From NCBI RefSeq assembly GCF_000741175.1, contig NZ_JGYS01000005.1, positions 186,001 to 250,000 of the forward strand: DNA of 64,000 nucleotides, written 5' to 3'. The notes under the pieces were generated by a model. That model was not told the DNA's origin and did no database searches. It saw nothing but the letters and a program-made list of their open reading frames with translations. The position numbers were made by a program, and so were the translations under genes. Positions 30,622-39,856 of this stretch are shown here, piece after piece. The DNA comes from Bifidobacterium callitrichos DSM 23973. GTDB taxonomy: Bacteria; Actinomycetota; Actinomycetes; Actinomycetales; Bifidobacteriaceae. The stretch's first letter is position 1. Every line of letters begins with the position of its first letter.

Positions 30622-33600
30622 GCCTCCCCCTCACGCTCCTGACGGAGCGCTTCATCGTGACGGCGTGGCGCCGCCACGAGCACGTACAGCAATGTGATCA
30701 CGCCCAGACTCGTCAGCCAGGCGAACCGCCACGGGCTGCGGCGCATCTCGTTGAGATGAGTCTCGTCGACGCCTATCGCGTTGCCTTCGGCGGCGGTGAG
30801 ACGATAGTAGGTGCCGTCCGTGTCGGTGACGACGGCCTGCGTGCCGTCCGAGGCGGTGATGTTGGTGGACAGCTGGGACGAACCGGCGCCGTCGGTGACG
30901 ACGAAGAGTCCGCCGAAGCCCATGGCGGTCAGCTCGTTGATTGCATCGGAATCGCTGTTCGACAGCAGACGCGAGGCGAGCTCGCCGATCTTCAGGTCGT
31001 CGCCGTCATACTGGCCGACCGCCTGACGCGCCCTCCACGCGGGCGAGGAGTCGACCAGGTCGCCGCGCGAGGTGTGCATGATGGCGTAGCTGACATCGGT
31101 GTGCGATTCGGCGTCAAGCGCCAGCACACGCTGGTTCGGCGTCCGTTCGAGCGCGTCCATCGCGACCATCGGCAGTCCCGAATCGCTCACCGACACCGCA
31201 CCGGAGATATGGCGCGCAGTGGAGAAGCCGATCCACGAGACGGTTCCTATGGCCAACACGCAGCACAGCAGTGTGCGTCCGGCGACGACGAATCCGTGAC
31301 GGACCCGTTCGACGGACTTCCTGCGTGTCTCCACGCGAGTCGACTCGTGCGTGGAGGATTCACGCAGCTCGACGAAGCGTCGTACGGCGCCCCCGGCCAC
31401 CAGACACACGCAGGAGAGCGCGCCGAGCACCGCGAACACCAATCCGGGAACCACCGATCCGGCGATCGCACCGCGCTGGTCCACGCCGATCGCGACGCGC
31501 GCCGACAGCAGGCTCAGAGCGCCGCCCGCCACGATCACGATCCACATCATGCGGGAGGCGCGCAGCGCGAACGGCAGGAACAGCGAGACGACGGCGAGCG
31601 CGACGAGCAGTGCGAGCGCGACGAACGTGGCGGAGGCGAAGGGGTCGGCGATGAACGCCGTCCACGTGAATCCGGCGTGTTCGTCGAAGCCGAAGGCGCG
31701 CACGATGACGTCGGTGAGGTTCAGTGCGGCCGGGTGTCCGTTCACATCGGACAACGGCAGCGTCATGTCGCCGAACAGCTGGCGCCATTCGCCCGCTTCG
31801 GCGTGGCGGATGGCGTTGACGAGCGTGGGTGCGGCGAGCAGGGCCGCCGGCAGCGGCATGAGCAGCAGCATCGGGCGGTGGCGCGGCACGAACAGCAGGA
31901 AGACGAGGAAGACCGCCAGCAGCGGGATGAGCAGCTGGGGTTCGGCGGCGACCGTCGGCATGTAGCACAGTGCGGCGGCCGCGGCGGCCTGCACGGAACG
32001 GTGCGGGTGGATTCGGTCCTCGGTGTGGTAGAGGCCCACGGCGCGGAAGGTGAAGGCGAATGCGGCCGGCAGGAACACCATCACGGTGAGCATCGGCAGG
32101 TTGGCGGTCGTGTACAGGCCGAGCGCCAGGGCGAACGACACCCACATGAGTCCGGTGATGACGCGTACCGCGTCGGAGCGGGTGAAGATGCCCGCCAGCG
32201 CCCAGAACGCGAACGCGGCCATGGGGGCCGACAGGAAGAAGAGCAGCGTGGTGGCCGCGGCGACGTGCCCGCCGGTGAGGACGGAGGCGGCGAGCAGCAC
32301 CCACAGCCATGGTGCGGGCGGGGCGGCGATGCCGGATCCGATGCCCCACACCCATTGGGTCGTCGCTGCCTCGGCCAGTGCGCCAAAGGGGACGTTCGTC
32401 GGCAGCCATTGCGCCGAGTGCAGCGATCCGCCGCCCATCGCGGAACGGAACAGGGACCAGTCAAGCGCGAGCACGACGAGGAACGCCACGGCGGCCATCG
32501 CGCAGGCGAGTCCCCAGCGTCGGATCAGGCGCATGCGCAGATGGGATCGGACCAGCGGGCTGAGCAGCACGGTGCCGCGCTGCTCCTCCAGTGCGCGTGC
32601 GCGTTCGCGCCAGCGGGCCAGCTGGTCGCGGGTAACGGTCAGCACGGCGAGCTGACGATGTGTCACCGAGGTCTGCAACGCCACGGCCCGGCGTGCGTTG
32701 ACGCCGCCGATCACGCCGGCCAGAGCACGCCAGGGCAGGCACAGTTCGCACAGTCCCTCGTACGGCTGCTTCGCGGCAAAGCGTCTGAGCGCCCGGCCGA
32801 TGGCGGTCACGAGCGAAATCACCCACACCAACGGCCATAGGGGCATGGGGATGTCGGTGTAGCGGTAGCGCTGCCATGCGCCGAGCACCCTCATCGAGGG
32901 GTTGAGCTCGCCGTCCTGGGCGGGCTCGCCGTTGCGGGTGCGCAGTCCCTCGAAGCGTGCGCGGCGGTGGGCGATGCGTGCGCGCGGGGCGACGACGACG
33001 CGGCCTCCCGAACGGCAGATTCTGCGGCACAGGTCCGCGCCCTGCGCGTATGTGGTGAACCAGTTGGACAGGCCCCTCGAGGATCGGGCGATGTCCAGCG
33101 GGACGAGCGCGCCGGCCATCGAGACACGGAACACGTCGGTTCGGGTGTCGTACTGCTCCTGATCGGGTTCGCCGTCCACGACGAGCGTGTGCGTGCCGTG
33201 ACCGGCCGCGTAGGCGCCGACGTTGTGCAGGTGGGTGCCCTCCCAGTCGAGCTGCTTGGCGCCGATCAGCGTGGCACCCGGCGTGTTGCGCCACGTCTCG
33301 ACCAGTTGCTCCAGGCAACGGTCGTCGGCGGGACGCGAGTCGTCGTGCAGCAGCCACAGCATCTGCGTGGAGTAGTCGATCCTCGCCTGCTCGATCGCGT
33401 GTGAGACGGCCTCGCCGAAGGAGCGCGCCCCCTGCGCGCGCACCAGCTGCACGCTGATGGACGAGGCCTCCGGGAAGCTGTCGAGCGGTTCGGAACCGGC
33501 CGAGACGACCTCGAACGACAGTTCGATCGGATGCGACGTCTCTCCCGTGCAGTCGGCGATGATGATGGCGCCGGGAAGCACGCTCTGACGCAGTACGGCC

Positions 33601-33860
33601 GCCAGTGTGGCCGGCAGGAAGCGTAGGTCCCTTTCGACGGTGATCAGCGCGGCGACGGATCGTTCGACGCTCTGCGTATGCGTGTAGGGGCGTGAGGACA
33701 GGGCGTCGTTGACGATGCGACGCACGCTTGCGGCCGCGATGCCGGGTTCGGCCACGCCGTTGGCTCCGTTCGTTTCGTTCGATCCGTCCGCACCGCTGAT
33801 ACCGCTGATACCGGTAATGCCGGACGGTTCGGTGCCGAGATCATCTCGATCCGCGCTCAC
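30618..33860 (-). CDS. GT2-family glycosyltransferase fused to a large membrane domain
   Basis: A 1080-residue protein. An N-terminal GT-A domain (residues about 65-330) has VERDLRFLPATLAAVLRQSVLPGAIIIADCTGE, the DxD-like LWLLHDDSRPAD, and an acceptor-side stretch ending PRARIAHRRARFEGL. About ten or more hydrophobic segments (roughly 450-900) follow, then an extracytoplasmic segment and a final helix near the C-terminus. The substrate is unknown; an envelope polysaccharide is likely. The GTG start overlaps the whiB2 stop (GTGA) and the stop overlaps the next start (ATGA). The first 40 residues include an ISGISG stretch encoded by 9-bp repeats. Confidence 0.88.
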   Translation of the reverse strand: MSADRDDLGTEPSGITGISGISGADGSNETNGANGVAEPGIAAASVRRIVNDALSSRPYTHTQSVERSVAALITVERDLRFLPATLAAVLRQSVLPGAIIIADCTGETSHPIELSFEVVSAGSEPLDSFPEASSISVQLVRAQGARSFGEAVSHAIEQARIDYSTQMLWLLHDDSRPADDRCLEQLVETWRNTPGATLIGAKQLDWEGTHLHNVGAYAAGHGTHTLVVDGEPDQEQYDTRTDVFRVSMAGALVPLDIARSSRGLSNWFTTYAQGADLCRRICRSGGRVVVAPRARIAHRRARFEGLRTRNGEPAQDGELNPSMRVLGAWQRYRYTDIPMPLWPLVWVISLVTAIGRALRRFAAKQPYEGLCELCLPWRALAGVIGGVNARRAVALQTSVTHRQLAVLTVTRDQLARWRERARALEEQRGTVLLSPLVRSHLRMRLIRRWGLACAMAAVAFLVVLALDWSLFRSAMGGGSLHSAQWLPTNVPFGALAEAATTQWVWGIGSGIAAPPAPWLWVLLAASVLTGGHVAAATTLLFFLSAPMAAFAFWALAGIFTRSDAVRVITGLMWVSFALALGLYTTANLPMLTVMVFLPAAFAFTFRAVGLYHTEDRIHPHRSVQAAAAAALCYMPTVAAEPQLLIPLLAVFLVFLLFVPRHRPMLLLMPLPAALLAAPTLVNAIRHAEAGEWRQLFGDMTLPLSDVNGHPAALNLTDVIVRAFGFDEHAGFTWTAFIADPFASATFVALALLVALAVVSLFLPFALRASRMMWIVIVAGGALSLLSARVAIGVDQRGAIAGSVVPGLVFAVLGALSCVCLVAGGAVRRFVELRESSTHESTRVETRRKSVERVRHGFVVAGRTLLCCVLAIGTVSWIGFSTARHISGAVSVSDSGLPMVAMDALERTPNQRVLALDAESHTDVSYAIMHTSRGDLVDSSPAWRARQAVGQYDGDDLKIGELASRLLSNSDSDAINELTAMGFGGLFVVTDGAGSSQLSTNITASDGTQAVVTDTDGTYYRLTAAEGNAIGVDETHLNEMRRSPWRFAWLTSLGVITLLYVLVAAPRRHDEALRQEREGEA

Positions 33861-34159
33861 GCCTGCTCCTTGTGGGTCTTCTTGTACCGGCGGCGTTCCC
33901 GTTCGCTCATGCCGCCCCAGATGCCGAAGCGCTCGTCATGGTCGATGGCCCATTGGAGGCACTGCTCACGTACCTCGCACTGCGCGCACACCCGCTTGGC
34001 GTCGCGCGTGGAGCCGCCCTTCTCGGGGAAGAACGCCTCCGGATCGGTCTGCGAGCATAGCGCCTTGTGCTGCCAGGAGATGTCGCCGTCCGGTGAGAAC
34101 AACCCCCACAGTAGCTCGTTCAAAGGCTCGTCGGCGGAATCATCGGCAATCCCCCACAT
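33857..34159 (-). CDS. whiB2: WhiB2-type Fe-S transcription factor
   Basis: A 100-residue WhiB-like protein with the four cluster-binding cysteines (C-x22-C-x2-C-x5-C) and the turn motif FGIWGGMSERERRRYKK. The ALCSQTDPEAFFPEKGGST segment is the signature of the WhiB2/WhmD group, which controls septation in mycobacteria and streptomycetes. Three ATGs lie close together (34168, 34165, 34159) behind AAGGAGG. The first is directly abutting that site, so I chose 34159, nine bases away. It heads a coupled operon with the glycosyltransferase and DUF5719 genes. Confidence 0.93.
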   Translation of the reverse strand: MWGIADDSADEPLNELLWGLFSPDGDISWQHKALCSQTDPEAFFPEKGGSTRDAKRVCAQCEVREQCLQWAIDHDERFGIWGGMSERERRRYKKTHKEQA

Positions 34160-34204
34160 GCGCATCATCCTCCTTAGCCTCGCCGGGCCTGTTCACGCCA
34201 CTAA

Positions 34205-34234
34205 ATTACACACATGCGATTTCCCGTTTGTCAA
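34205..34234 (-). promoter_or_regulatory. Sigma-A-type promoter of whiB2
   Basis: On the minus strand a perfect -35 TTGACA (34229-34234) and a -10 TGTAAT (34205-34210) are separated by 18 bp, about 40 bp upstream of the ribosome site. Confidence 0.72.
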
Positions 34235-34454
34235 GTGGACCCGTGTTGGTACGACCATTCGGCATGATGTGTGGTATAAGCCCGGGCGTCACCGCTTGAG
34301 TGCGGTCTGTCCACTGTAATACGGTCCGGCGCGGTACGCATACGCCTGTCCGGGACGGCGTTCTTGGATGTGGTATCGAACAAGGTGGCGGTATTGCGTA
34401 CTTCGGGGAAATTCGGTGAAGGTCGATTCCCGCATCCGCGAGGCAACGCCCGTT

Positions 34455-34477
34455 CAGACGTCGTTTTCTCTCGTCTG
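34455..34477. promoter_or_regulatory. Inverted repeat over the LCP promoter
   Basis: CAGACG and CGTCTG are separated by 11 bases where the -35 region of the downstream gene should lie. This position suits an operator. Confidence 0.4.
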
Positions 34478-34523
34478 CCGTACAATCGAGAGGATTTGAC
34501 CCCGATAGGAAGGTTTTCGTCCC

Positions 34524-35978
34524 GTGAGTTCGAAGCGATCCGCCCCAGGTGTCCCCAATATCAACAGTTGGAACGGAGCCCCGCGCCACAGCGGCACGGC
34601 GTTCCGCGTGCAGCACCGTCTGCGCAACACGCTGGTATGCGTCGTCGTCGCCCTGCTCGTGTTCGTCAGCACCGCCGCGGCGGCGACCTACGTCAACATC
34701 GACGGCATCATCCACGGGCAGAAGGTCGATCTCATCGGACAGAACGGCGAGGCGGTGGCCACGTCGATCGTGGATCCGAACGCCGGTCAGCCGCTCGACA
34801 TCCTGATTCTCGGACAGGACACGCGATCCGGCGAGGAGAACCTCGCGATCGGCGGCAGTGACACGACCCTCGAATCGAACCACAATTCGGACACCGCGAT
34901 GGTGATGCACGTCTCCGCGGACCGCAGGTTCATCGAACTGGTGTCGATCCCGCGCGACTCGATCGTGGACGTGCCCAGCTGCACGACCACCAAGGGCGAG
35001 ATCAAGGCGCAGCGCAACGTCATGTTCAACACGATCTTCGCCAACGCCTACGAGACCGGCGGCGATCTCGCCTCGGCGGCCAGCTGCACGGTGAACGCCG
35101 TCAACTCGCTCACCGGCCTCGACATCCAGAACTTCGTCGTCGTCGACTTCGCCGGACTGACCTCGATGATCGATGCGATCGGCGGCGTGGACGTCTGTCT
35201 GCCGACGCACGTCTACGACGGCTACACCGGCATCAACATCGACGCCGGATGGAGGCACCTCGACGGCCTGACCGCCACGCAGTACGCGCGTCGCCGCCAC
35301 GGCGCCGACACCGACGGCACCGACATGGAACGCACCGCCCGCCAGCAGTATCTGGTCAAGCAGCTGCTCGCGCAGGCGCTCTCCAAGAACCTGTTCACCC
35401 AATCGGGCGACCTCTACCAGCTCGCCAAGGCGGCGCTGAAGTCGCTCAACATCTCCACCGGTCTGGCCAACACCACCACGCTCGCCGGTCTGGCGATGAG
35501 CATGAAGGACTTCAAGACCTCGAACCTGTACACGCGCACGGTGCCCGTCACCGACTGGGTGCGGGACGCGAACCGCGTCGTGTGGACCTCCGAGGCGGAT
35601 ACGCTGTGGGCGAAGATGCGCAACGACAAGCCGTTCGTCGACTCCTCGGATTCCGCGTCGAAGGGCGATTCCGCGCAGACGGACCAGTCCTCCGGCGATC
35701 AGCAGAGCACCGATCAGCAGAACGCCGACTCCACGCAGGCCGACCAGTCGGGCCAGTCAGGTGCCGACCAGTCTCAGTCCGCACAGACGCAGACCCCCGC
35801 CCAGGCCAACACCAAGGTGGCCGACGGCGTGGAGAAGAATGCGCAGGGTCAGCTCATCGACACCGCCACCGGCGGCATCATCGACGCGAAGACTGGCATC
35901 ATCCACAACGCCACCACGAATGTGGTCATGGGCATTTCCGACTCGTACCTCAACAACGTGGTGTGCAAGGTCAAGTAG
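34524..35978 (+). CDS. LytR-CpsA-Psr family envelope ligase (first copy)
   Basis: A 484-residue LCP protein, of the family that transfers lipid-linked glycopolymers to peptidoglycan. One N-terminal transmembrane helix (TLVCVVVALLVFVSTAAAATYV) precedes the LCP domain (residues about 85-330). This contains ILILGQDTRSG, NSDTAMVMHVSADRRFIELVSIPRDSIVD, IDAIGGVDVCLP and the arginine-rich ATQYARRRHGADT. The tail is D/Q/S-rich (residues about 385-430). The GTG start has AGGAAGG about 12 bases upstream, a rather long spacing. A second, different LCP gene follows on the same strand. Confidence 0.92.
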   Translation: MSSKRSAPGVPNINSWNGAPRHSGTAFRVQHRLRNTLVCVVVALLVFVSTAAAATYVNIDGIIHGQKVDLIGQNGEAVATSIVDPNAGQPLDILILGQDTRSGEENLAIGGSDTTLESNHNSDTAMVMHVSADRRFIELVSIPRDSIVDVPSCTTTKGEIKAQRNVMFNTIFANAYETGGDLASAASCTVNAVNSLTGLDIQNFVVVDFAGLTSMIDAIGGVDVCLPTHVYDGYTGINIDAGWRHLDGLTATQYARRRHGADTDGTDMERTARQQYLVKQLLAQALSKNLFTQSGDLYQLAKAALKSLNISTGLANTTTLAGLAMSMKDFKTSNLYTRTVPVTDWVRDANRVVWTSEADTLWAKMRNDKPFVDSSDSASKGDSAQTDQSSGDQQSTDQQNADSTQADQSGQSGADQSQSAQTQTPAQANTKVADGVEKNAQGQLIDTATGGIIDAKTGIIHNATTNVVMGISDSYLNNVVCKVK

Positions 35979-36134
35979 ACCGATTCCCGAACAGGCCGCT
36001 CGCAGACCAATCACACACCGATCACGTGGCGCATACTTGTGCCGGAAATGAGAAAATACCCATCGCGTCGCCCTCCCGCGCGGCGCGATGTGCAACAGTG
36101 ACAGAAGTCCAGATTCGTTACGGGGAGGCATAGC

Positions 36135-37706
36135 GTGCAGCAAGGCGATAGGTCCAACCCTCAGGAGATTCCTCCGAGTTTCATCCCCTCGGGTTCCCGC
36201 CGCCGCTCCCAGCCCACCGGTCCGATCATCGACTCGGGCTCCCTCAACGCCTCCGGGGGCCGCCACGCCGGAACCCCCGAGGACGAGCCGGCCCCGATCA
36301 CCTCGAATCCGCCGAGCTTCAACCCCGACGCGCGCGGATCACGCCGATCCGGCCAGTCACGGCGGACCTCCCAGGGCACGCATGCGACGCGCACCACGCA
36401 TGATGCCGCGCAAGGCACCCATGCAGCGGACTCCCCCGCCGAACATGGCGCCTCCGCATCTGCGATGCCGGCCTCGTTCACCCCGCGCCGCAGATCGGGG
36501 GCGCACCGCTCCTCCGCCTCTCCTCGCATGGCCGGACGCGCGTCGGCATCATCGTCCTCGGCTTCGTCCATGCCGGGATCGGTACCCCCCGCACGCACGC
36601 CACGCCGCTCATCCGGCTCGACCAGCGCAACGCCCTCGGCAAGGCCGTCCCTCTCCCGCCCCGCCGGCGGATCATCGGCTTTAGGCGTATCCGCATTCAG
36701 ACAGGGCGACCAAGAGGTCCATCCGATCCGTACGGTGCCTGTCGGCAGGATCATCCGCATGGTGATTCTGGTGCTCGTCGCGGCACTACTGCTCACCATG
36801 TTCGGCACATGGCACTGGGTGGATTCACGGCTCAACAAGGAAGACGGCTGGCTGACCGGCTCCTCGAACACGACCGGCGAATCCTGGCTCATCCTCGGCT
36901 CGGACGAGCGCGACGGCACGGCCGGCGGCTCCGCCGACGACACGCCGGGCTTCCGCACCGACACGATCCTTGTGCTCACCAAGCCCTCGCACGGACCGAG
37001 CTCCCTGATCTCGATCCCCCGCGACTCCCTGACGCAGGTGGACGGTCTCTACATGAAGATCAACGCCGTCGCGCAGATCAAGGGGTACAAGTCTCTGGTC
37101 GGCGAGGTCGAGCAGATCACCGGACAGCACATCGACCACATCGCCAAGATCCAGTTCGGCGGACTGAAAAACGTGGTGGACGCGATCGGCGGCGTGAACC
37201 TGTGCTATGACCACACGGTCAACGACCCTGATTCGGGCCTGAACTGGACGTCCGGATGCCATATGGCCGATGGCGGCACCGCACTGGCCTTCTCCCGCAT
37301 GCGCTATTCCGATGCGAACGGCGATTTCGGCCGTGCGCAGCGCCAGCGTCAGGTGATCGCCGCGATCGTGAAAAAGGCCGCTTCCTCGGAGGTGATCGCC
37401 AACCCCGCCAGACTCACGAAGGTCGCCGATGCGGGACTCACGGCGCTCACCGTGGACGACACGACGTCCCCGTTCACGCTCGTGCAGATGGCGATCGCGT
37501 TCAAGGGGGCCACCGGTTCGGGAGGCGTGACCGGCAGCGTGTACTGGAGCAACCCCGACTATCGCGTCTCCGGCGTCGGATCCTCGGTGCTGCTGGACGA
37601 TTCGCGCAACCTCGAACTGTTCTCGCAGCTCTCCTCCGGCAAGCACAAGGCGGGCACAGTGGGCACACTCGCCGAGAGCCAGACCGCCTCCGGATCGGCA
37701 GCGTGA
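36135..37706 (+). CDS. LytR-CpsA-Psr family envelope ligase (second copy)
   Basis: A 523-residue LCP protein. The first 190 residues are cytoplasmic, disordered and rich in S, P, R and A, far longer than the N-terminus of the first copy. A transmembrane helix follows (IIRMVILVLVAALLLTMFGTWHW), then the catalytic domain with LILGSDERDG, FRTDTILVLTKP, SLISIPRDSLTQVDG, VVDAIGGVNLCYD and ALAFSRMRYSDANGDFGRAQRQ. The GTG start has GGGGAGG six bases upstream. The basic, disordered N-terminus is a plausible phosphorylation or divisome-binding region (inference). Confidence 0.92.
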   Translation: MQQGDRSNPQEIPPSFIPSGSRRRSQPTGPIIDSGSLNASGGRHAGTPEDEPAPITSNPPSFNPDARGSRRSGQSRRTSQGTHATRTTHDAAQGTHAADSPAEHGASASAMPASFTPRRRSGAHRSSASPRMAGRASASSSSASSMPGSVPPARTPRRSSGSTSATPSARPSLSRPAGGSSALGVSAFRQGDQEVHPIRTVPVGRIIRMVILVLVAALLLTMFGTWHWVDSRLNKEDGWLTGSSNTTGESWLILGSDERDGTAGGSADDTPGFRTDTILVLTKPSHGPSSLISIPRDSLTQVDGLYMKINAVAQIKGYKSLVGEVEQITGQHIDHIAKIQFGGLKNVVDAIGGVNLCYDHTVNDPDSGLNWTSGCHMADGGTALAFSRMRYSDANGDFGRAQRQRQVIAAIVKKAASSEVIANPARLTKVADAGLTALTVDDTTSPFTLVQMAIAFKGATGSGGVTGSVYWSNPDYRVSGVGSSVLLDDSRNLELFSQLSSGKHKAGTVGTLAESQTASGSAA

Positions 37707-37715
37707 ACGGCGGCG

Positions 37716-37765
37716 CTCCCCGGGCGCGCCGGACGAATCGCGAACCGCCCGGCGCGCCCGGGGAG
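37716..37765 (+). terminator. GC-rich terminator hairpin after the second LCP gene
   Basis: A 17-bp perfect stem (CTCCCCGGGCGCGCCGG with its complement) encloses a 16-base loop, starting 10 bp after the stop codon. There is no immediate U-run, so termination may be imperfect. Confidence 0.7.
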
Positions 37766-37796
37766 GCGCATGAAATATCTCTTTTAAGGGAAAGTC

Positions 37797-37835
37797 TTGA
37801 AAAACGACCCTGAACGTGCTTAGGTAGTACGTACT
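37797..37835 (+). promoter_or_regulatory. whiB1-like promoter with an overlapping palindrome
   Basis: A -35 TTGAAA (37797-37802) and a -10 TAGGTA (37821-37826) are 18 bp apart. The palindrome AGTACGTACT (37826-37835) overlaps the start region and could be an operator. Confidence 0.55.
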
Positions 37836-37875
37836 GGATGCGAATTTCAGGGCTCGGACAGGAAAGGAAACGACG

Positions 37876-38154
37876 ATGAGCAGTGCTTTCGATTGGCGTG
37901 CCAAGGCTGCGTGCCGTGACAAGGATCCGGAATTGTTCTTCCCGGTGGGGAACACCGGTGCGGCCTATCAGCAGATCGAGGAGGCCAAGGCCGTGTGCCG
38001 TACCTGCAAGGTGATCGACGCATGCCTCAAGTGCGCACTGGACACGAATCAGGATTACGGCGTGTGGGGAGGCCTGAGCGAGGACGAGCGTCGTCAGCTC
38101 AAGCGCAAGGCGATGCGCCTGCGTCGCTCTCAGGCCATGCAGATGCAGGTCTGA
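37876..38154 (+). CDS. whiB1: WhiB1/WblE-type Fe-S regulator
   Basis: A 92-residue WhiB-like protein with cysteines at 13, 41, 44 and 50 and the YGVWGGLSEDERRQLKRKA motif. The sequence DWRAKAACRDKDPELFFPVGN is diagnostic of the WhiB1/WblE group, an essential nitric-oxide-responsive factor that contacts the principal sigma factor in mycobacteria. It faces a PdtaS-like kinase gene across a terminator, exactly as whiB1 and Rv3220c do in Mycobacterium tuberculosis. AAAGG lies upstream of the ATG. Confidence 0.95.
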   Translation: MSSAFDWRAKAACRDKDPELFFPVGNTGAAYQQIEEAKAVCRTCKVIDACLKCALDTNQDYGVWGGLSEDERRQLKRKAMRLRRSQAMQMQV

Positions 38155-38194
38155 CATCCGCCCTCACAGCCACTACAGCTGCTGACGGATCGTC

Positions 38195-38230
38195 AAGGGG
38201 CTCCCGGTTCCGATGAACCGGGAGCCCCTT
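38195..38230. terminator. Bidirectional terminator hairpin
   Basis: A 16-bp perfect stem (AAGGGGCTCCCGGTTC with its complement) with a CGAT tetraloop is followed by a T-run on the plus strand. It separates the convergent whiB1-like and kinase genes. Confidence 0.93.
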
Positions 38231-38246
38231 GGTTTTTACTTACTCC

Positions 38247-39737
38247 TTACTCCGCTTGAGCGGCCCTGAGGATCATGTTGAGGACCACTCGGGTACCGCC
38301 GCCGCGGCGGGGCTCCCAGTTGACGGTGCCGCCGAAGTCGTTGGTCACGAAGGTGTTGATGATCTGCGTGCCGAGGCCGGAACCGGAGGACTTGGCCATG
38401 CCGCCCTGCGATTCGGAGCCGAGACCGGTACCGTCGTCCTCCACGACCACGTTGAGGTTCGAGCCGGAACGGCCCACGGAGATCGTGATATGGCCCTGCG
38501 TACGTCCCTCGAACCCGTGTTCGACGGAGTTGGTGATGAGCTCGGTGAGGACCAGCGACAGAGGCGTCGCGTCCTGGGCGGGCATCATGCCGAACTTGCC
38601 GACGAAGTCGATGGAGATGTGCTGGTCGCGCATCGTGGCCACGTCCACGGCCATCTTGAGCAGCCCGGCGATCACCTTGTCGAAGTCCACGACCTCGTCG
38701 ACGGTCTGGCTCAGGCCCTCGTGCACCATCGCGATGGTCTGTACGCGGCGCTGCGCCTCCTTGAGCTCCTTGCGCACCTCCTCGGACTTGGTCTTGCGCG
38801 CCTGCAGTCGCAGCAGCGCGGAGACGGCCTGCAGGTTGTTCTTCACACGGTGGTGGATCTCGGAGATCGCCGCGTCCTTGGTCTGCAGCTCCTGTTCGCG
38901 CCGGCGCAGCTCGGTGACGTCCCGACACAGCACGATGCTGCCGACGCGTCCGTTCATGTCGTACAGCGGCAGCGAGCGCACGGAGACGGCGGAGCGCTTC
39001 GTCGTGATCTCGGAGTCGACGGCGGCCTTGCCGCTGAGCACGAGCGGCAGCTGCTCGTCGACCTGCTCCTTCTGCTCCTCGAGCAGATCGGTGCCCAGTT
39101 CGCTCAGGTAGTGGCCCTGCATGGTGATGAGCAGGCCCAGACGGCGGAAACAGCTGATGGCGTTGGGCGAGGCGTAGCGTACGACGCCGTCCATCGTCAG
39201 GACGATGAAGCCGTCGGCGACGCGCGCGACATGGCGTTGGCTCATCACCGAATCGGAGTACGGGAACTGTCCGCGGGGGATCATCTCGTAGAGCTGCTTG
39301 CCCGCGTTGATGCTTTCGGATTCGTAGCGGCCGTTGGATTCGCGGGTGGCCATGTTGGTCTCGCGCACGACGAGGCCCAGGGTCTTGCCGTTGTGGCGCA
39401 CGGGCGCGTAGACGTTGCACACGGTGGACTTGCCGACGGTCCTGAGCACCGTGGAGCGGAAGACGACCGCCGATTCCATGGCGGCGTCGAGCTCGCCGGT
39501 CATCGATTCGGGCATGATGTCGCCGACGACGTCGTCGGTGCGCAGGGTCATCACCGTGGAGGGACGGCACTGTTCCGCCACCACGTACCTGCCGTCGCCG
39601 TTCTGCATGATGAGCAGCAGGTCGGCGAAGCTCAGGTCGGCGATCACCTGCCAGTCGGCCACCAGCTGGTGCAGCCATTCACGATCCCTGTCATCGAGGT
39701 CAGGGCGCGTTGCGAGTATCTGTGAGAAATCTGCCAT
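38247..39737 (-). CDS. pdtaS: PdtaS-like cytosolic sensor histidine kinase
   Basis: A 496-residue soluble kinase. It has an N-terminal GAF-like domain (residues about 1-150), a PAS domain (about 170-290, around RHVARVADGFIVLTMDGVVRYASPNA) and a HisKA_2 domain with the phospho-accepting histidine in EIHHRVKNNLQAVSALL. The ATPase domain has ELITNSVEHGFEG and GSGLGTQIINTFV. Homologues signal to ANTAR-domain antiterminators (PdtaR); no such partner lies in this window. Synteny with whiB1 supports the assignment. The ATG at 39737 has only a weak GGA upstream, and the frame continues 35 codons further without a better site. Confidence 0.9.
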   Translation of the reverse strand: MADFSQILATRPDLDDRDREWLHQLVADWQVIADLSFADLLLIMQNGDGRYVVAEQCRPSTVMTLRTDDVVGDIMPESMTGELDAAMESAVVFRSTVLRTVGKSTVCNVYAPVRHNGKTLGLVVRETNMATRESNGRYESESINAGKQLYEMIPRGQFPYSDSVMSQRHVARVADGFIVLTMDGVVRYASPNAISCFRRLGLLITMQGHYLSELGTDLLEEQKEQVDEQLPLVLSGKAAVDSEITTKRSAVSVRSLPLYDMNGRVGSIVLCRDVTELRRREQELQTKDAAISEIHHRVKNNLQAVSALLRLQARKTKSEEVRKELKEAQRRVQTIAMVHEGLSQTVDEVVDFDKVIAGLLKMAVDVATMRDQHISIDFVGKFGMMPAQDATPLSLVLTELITNSVEHGFEGRTQGHITISVGRSGSNLNVVVEDDGTGLGSESQGGMAKSSGSGLGTQIINTFVTNDFGGTVNWEPRRGGGTRVVLNMILRAAQAE

Positions 39738-39856
39738 GCGTCCATCATACGCATGCCGTTCCTCGTCGTCGTCGCACGGTTCGATAGGGTTACGTTCAAC
39801 AGGCTGCGTACGATACGCGAGGCCTGCGTGTTCGCAGATCACTGCTTGACTTTGAT

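Larger units (their letters stand above)
34160..34523. other. Divergent intergenic region between whiB2 and the first LCP gene
   Basis: A 364-bp gap with no credible gene. It holds the whiB2 promoter near its left end. At the right it has a TACAAT -10 box (34481-34486) for the LCP gene, with an inverted repeat CAGACG-N11-CGTCTG (34455-34477) ending four bases upstream of it. The middle (about 34240-34440) shows nothing I can interpret. Confidence 0.7.
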
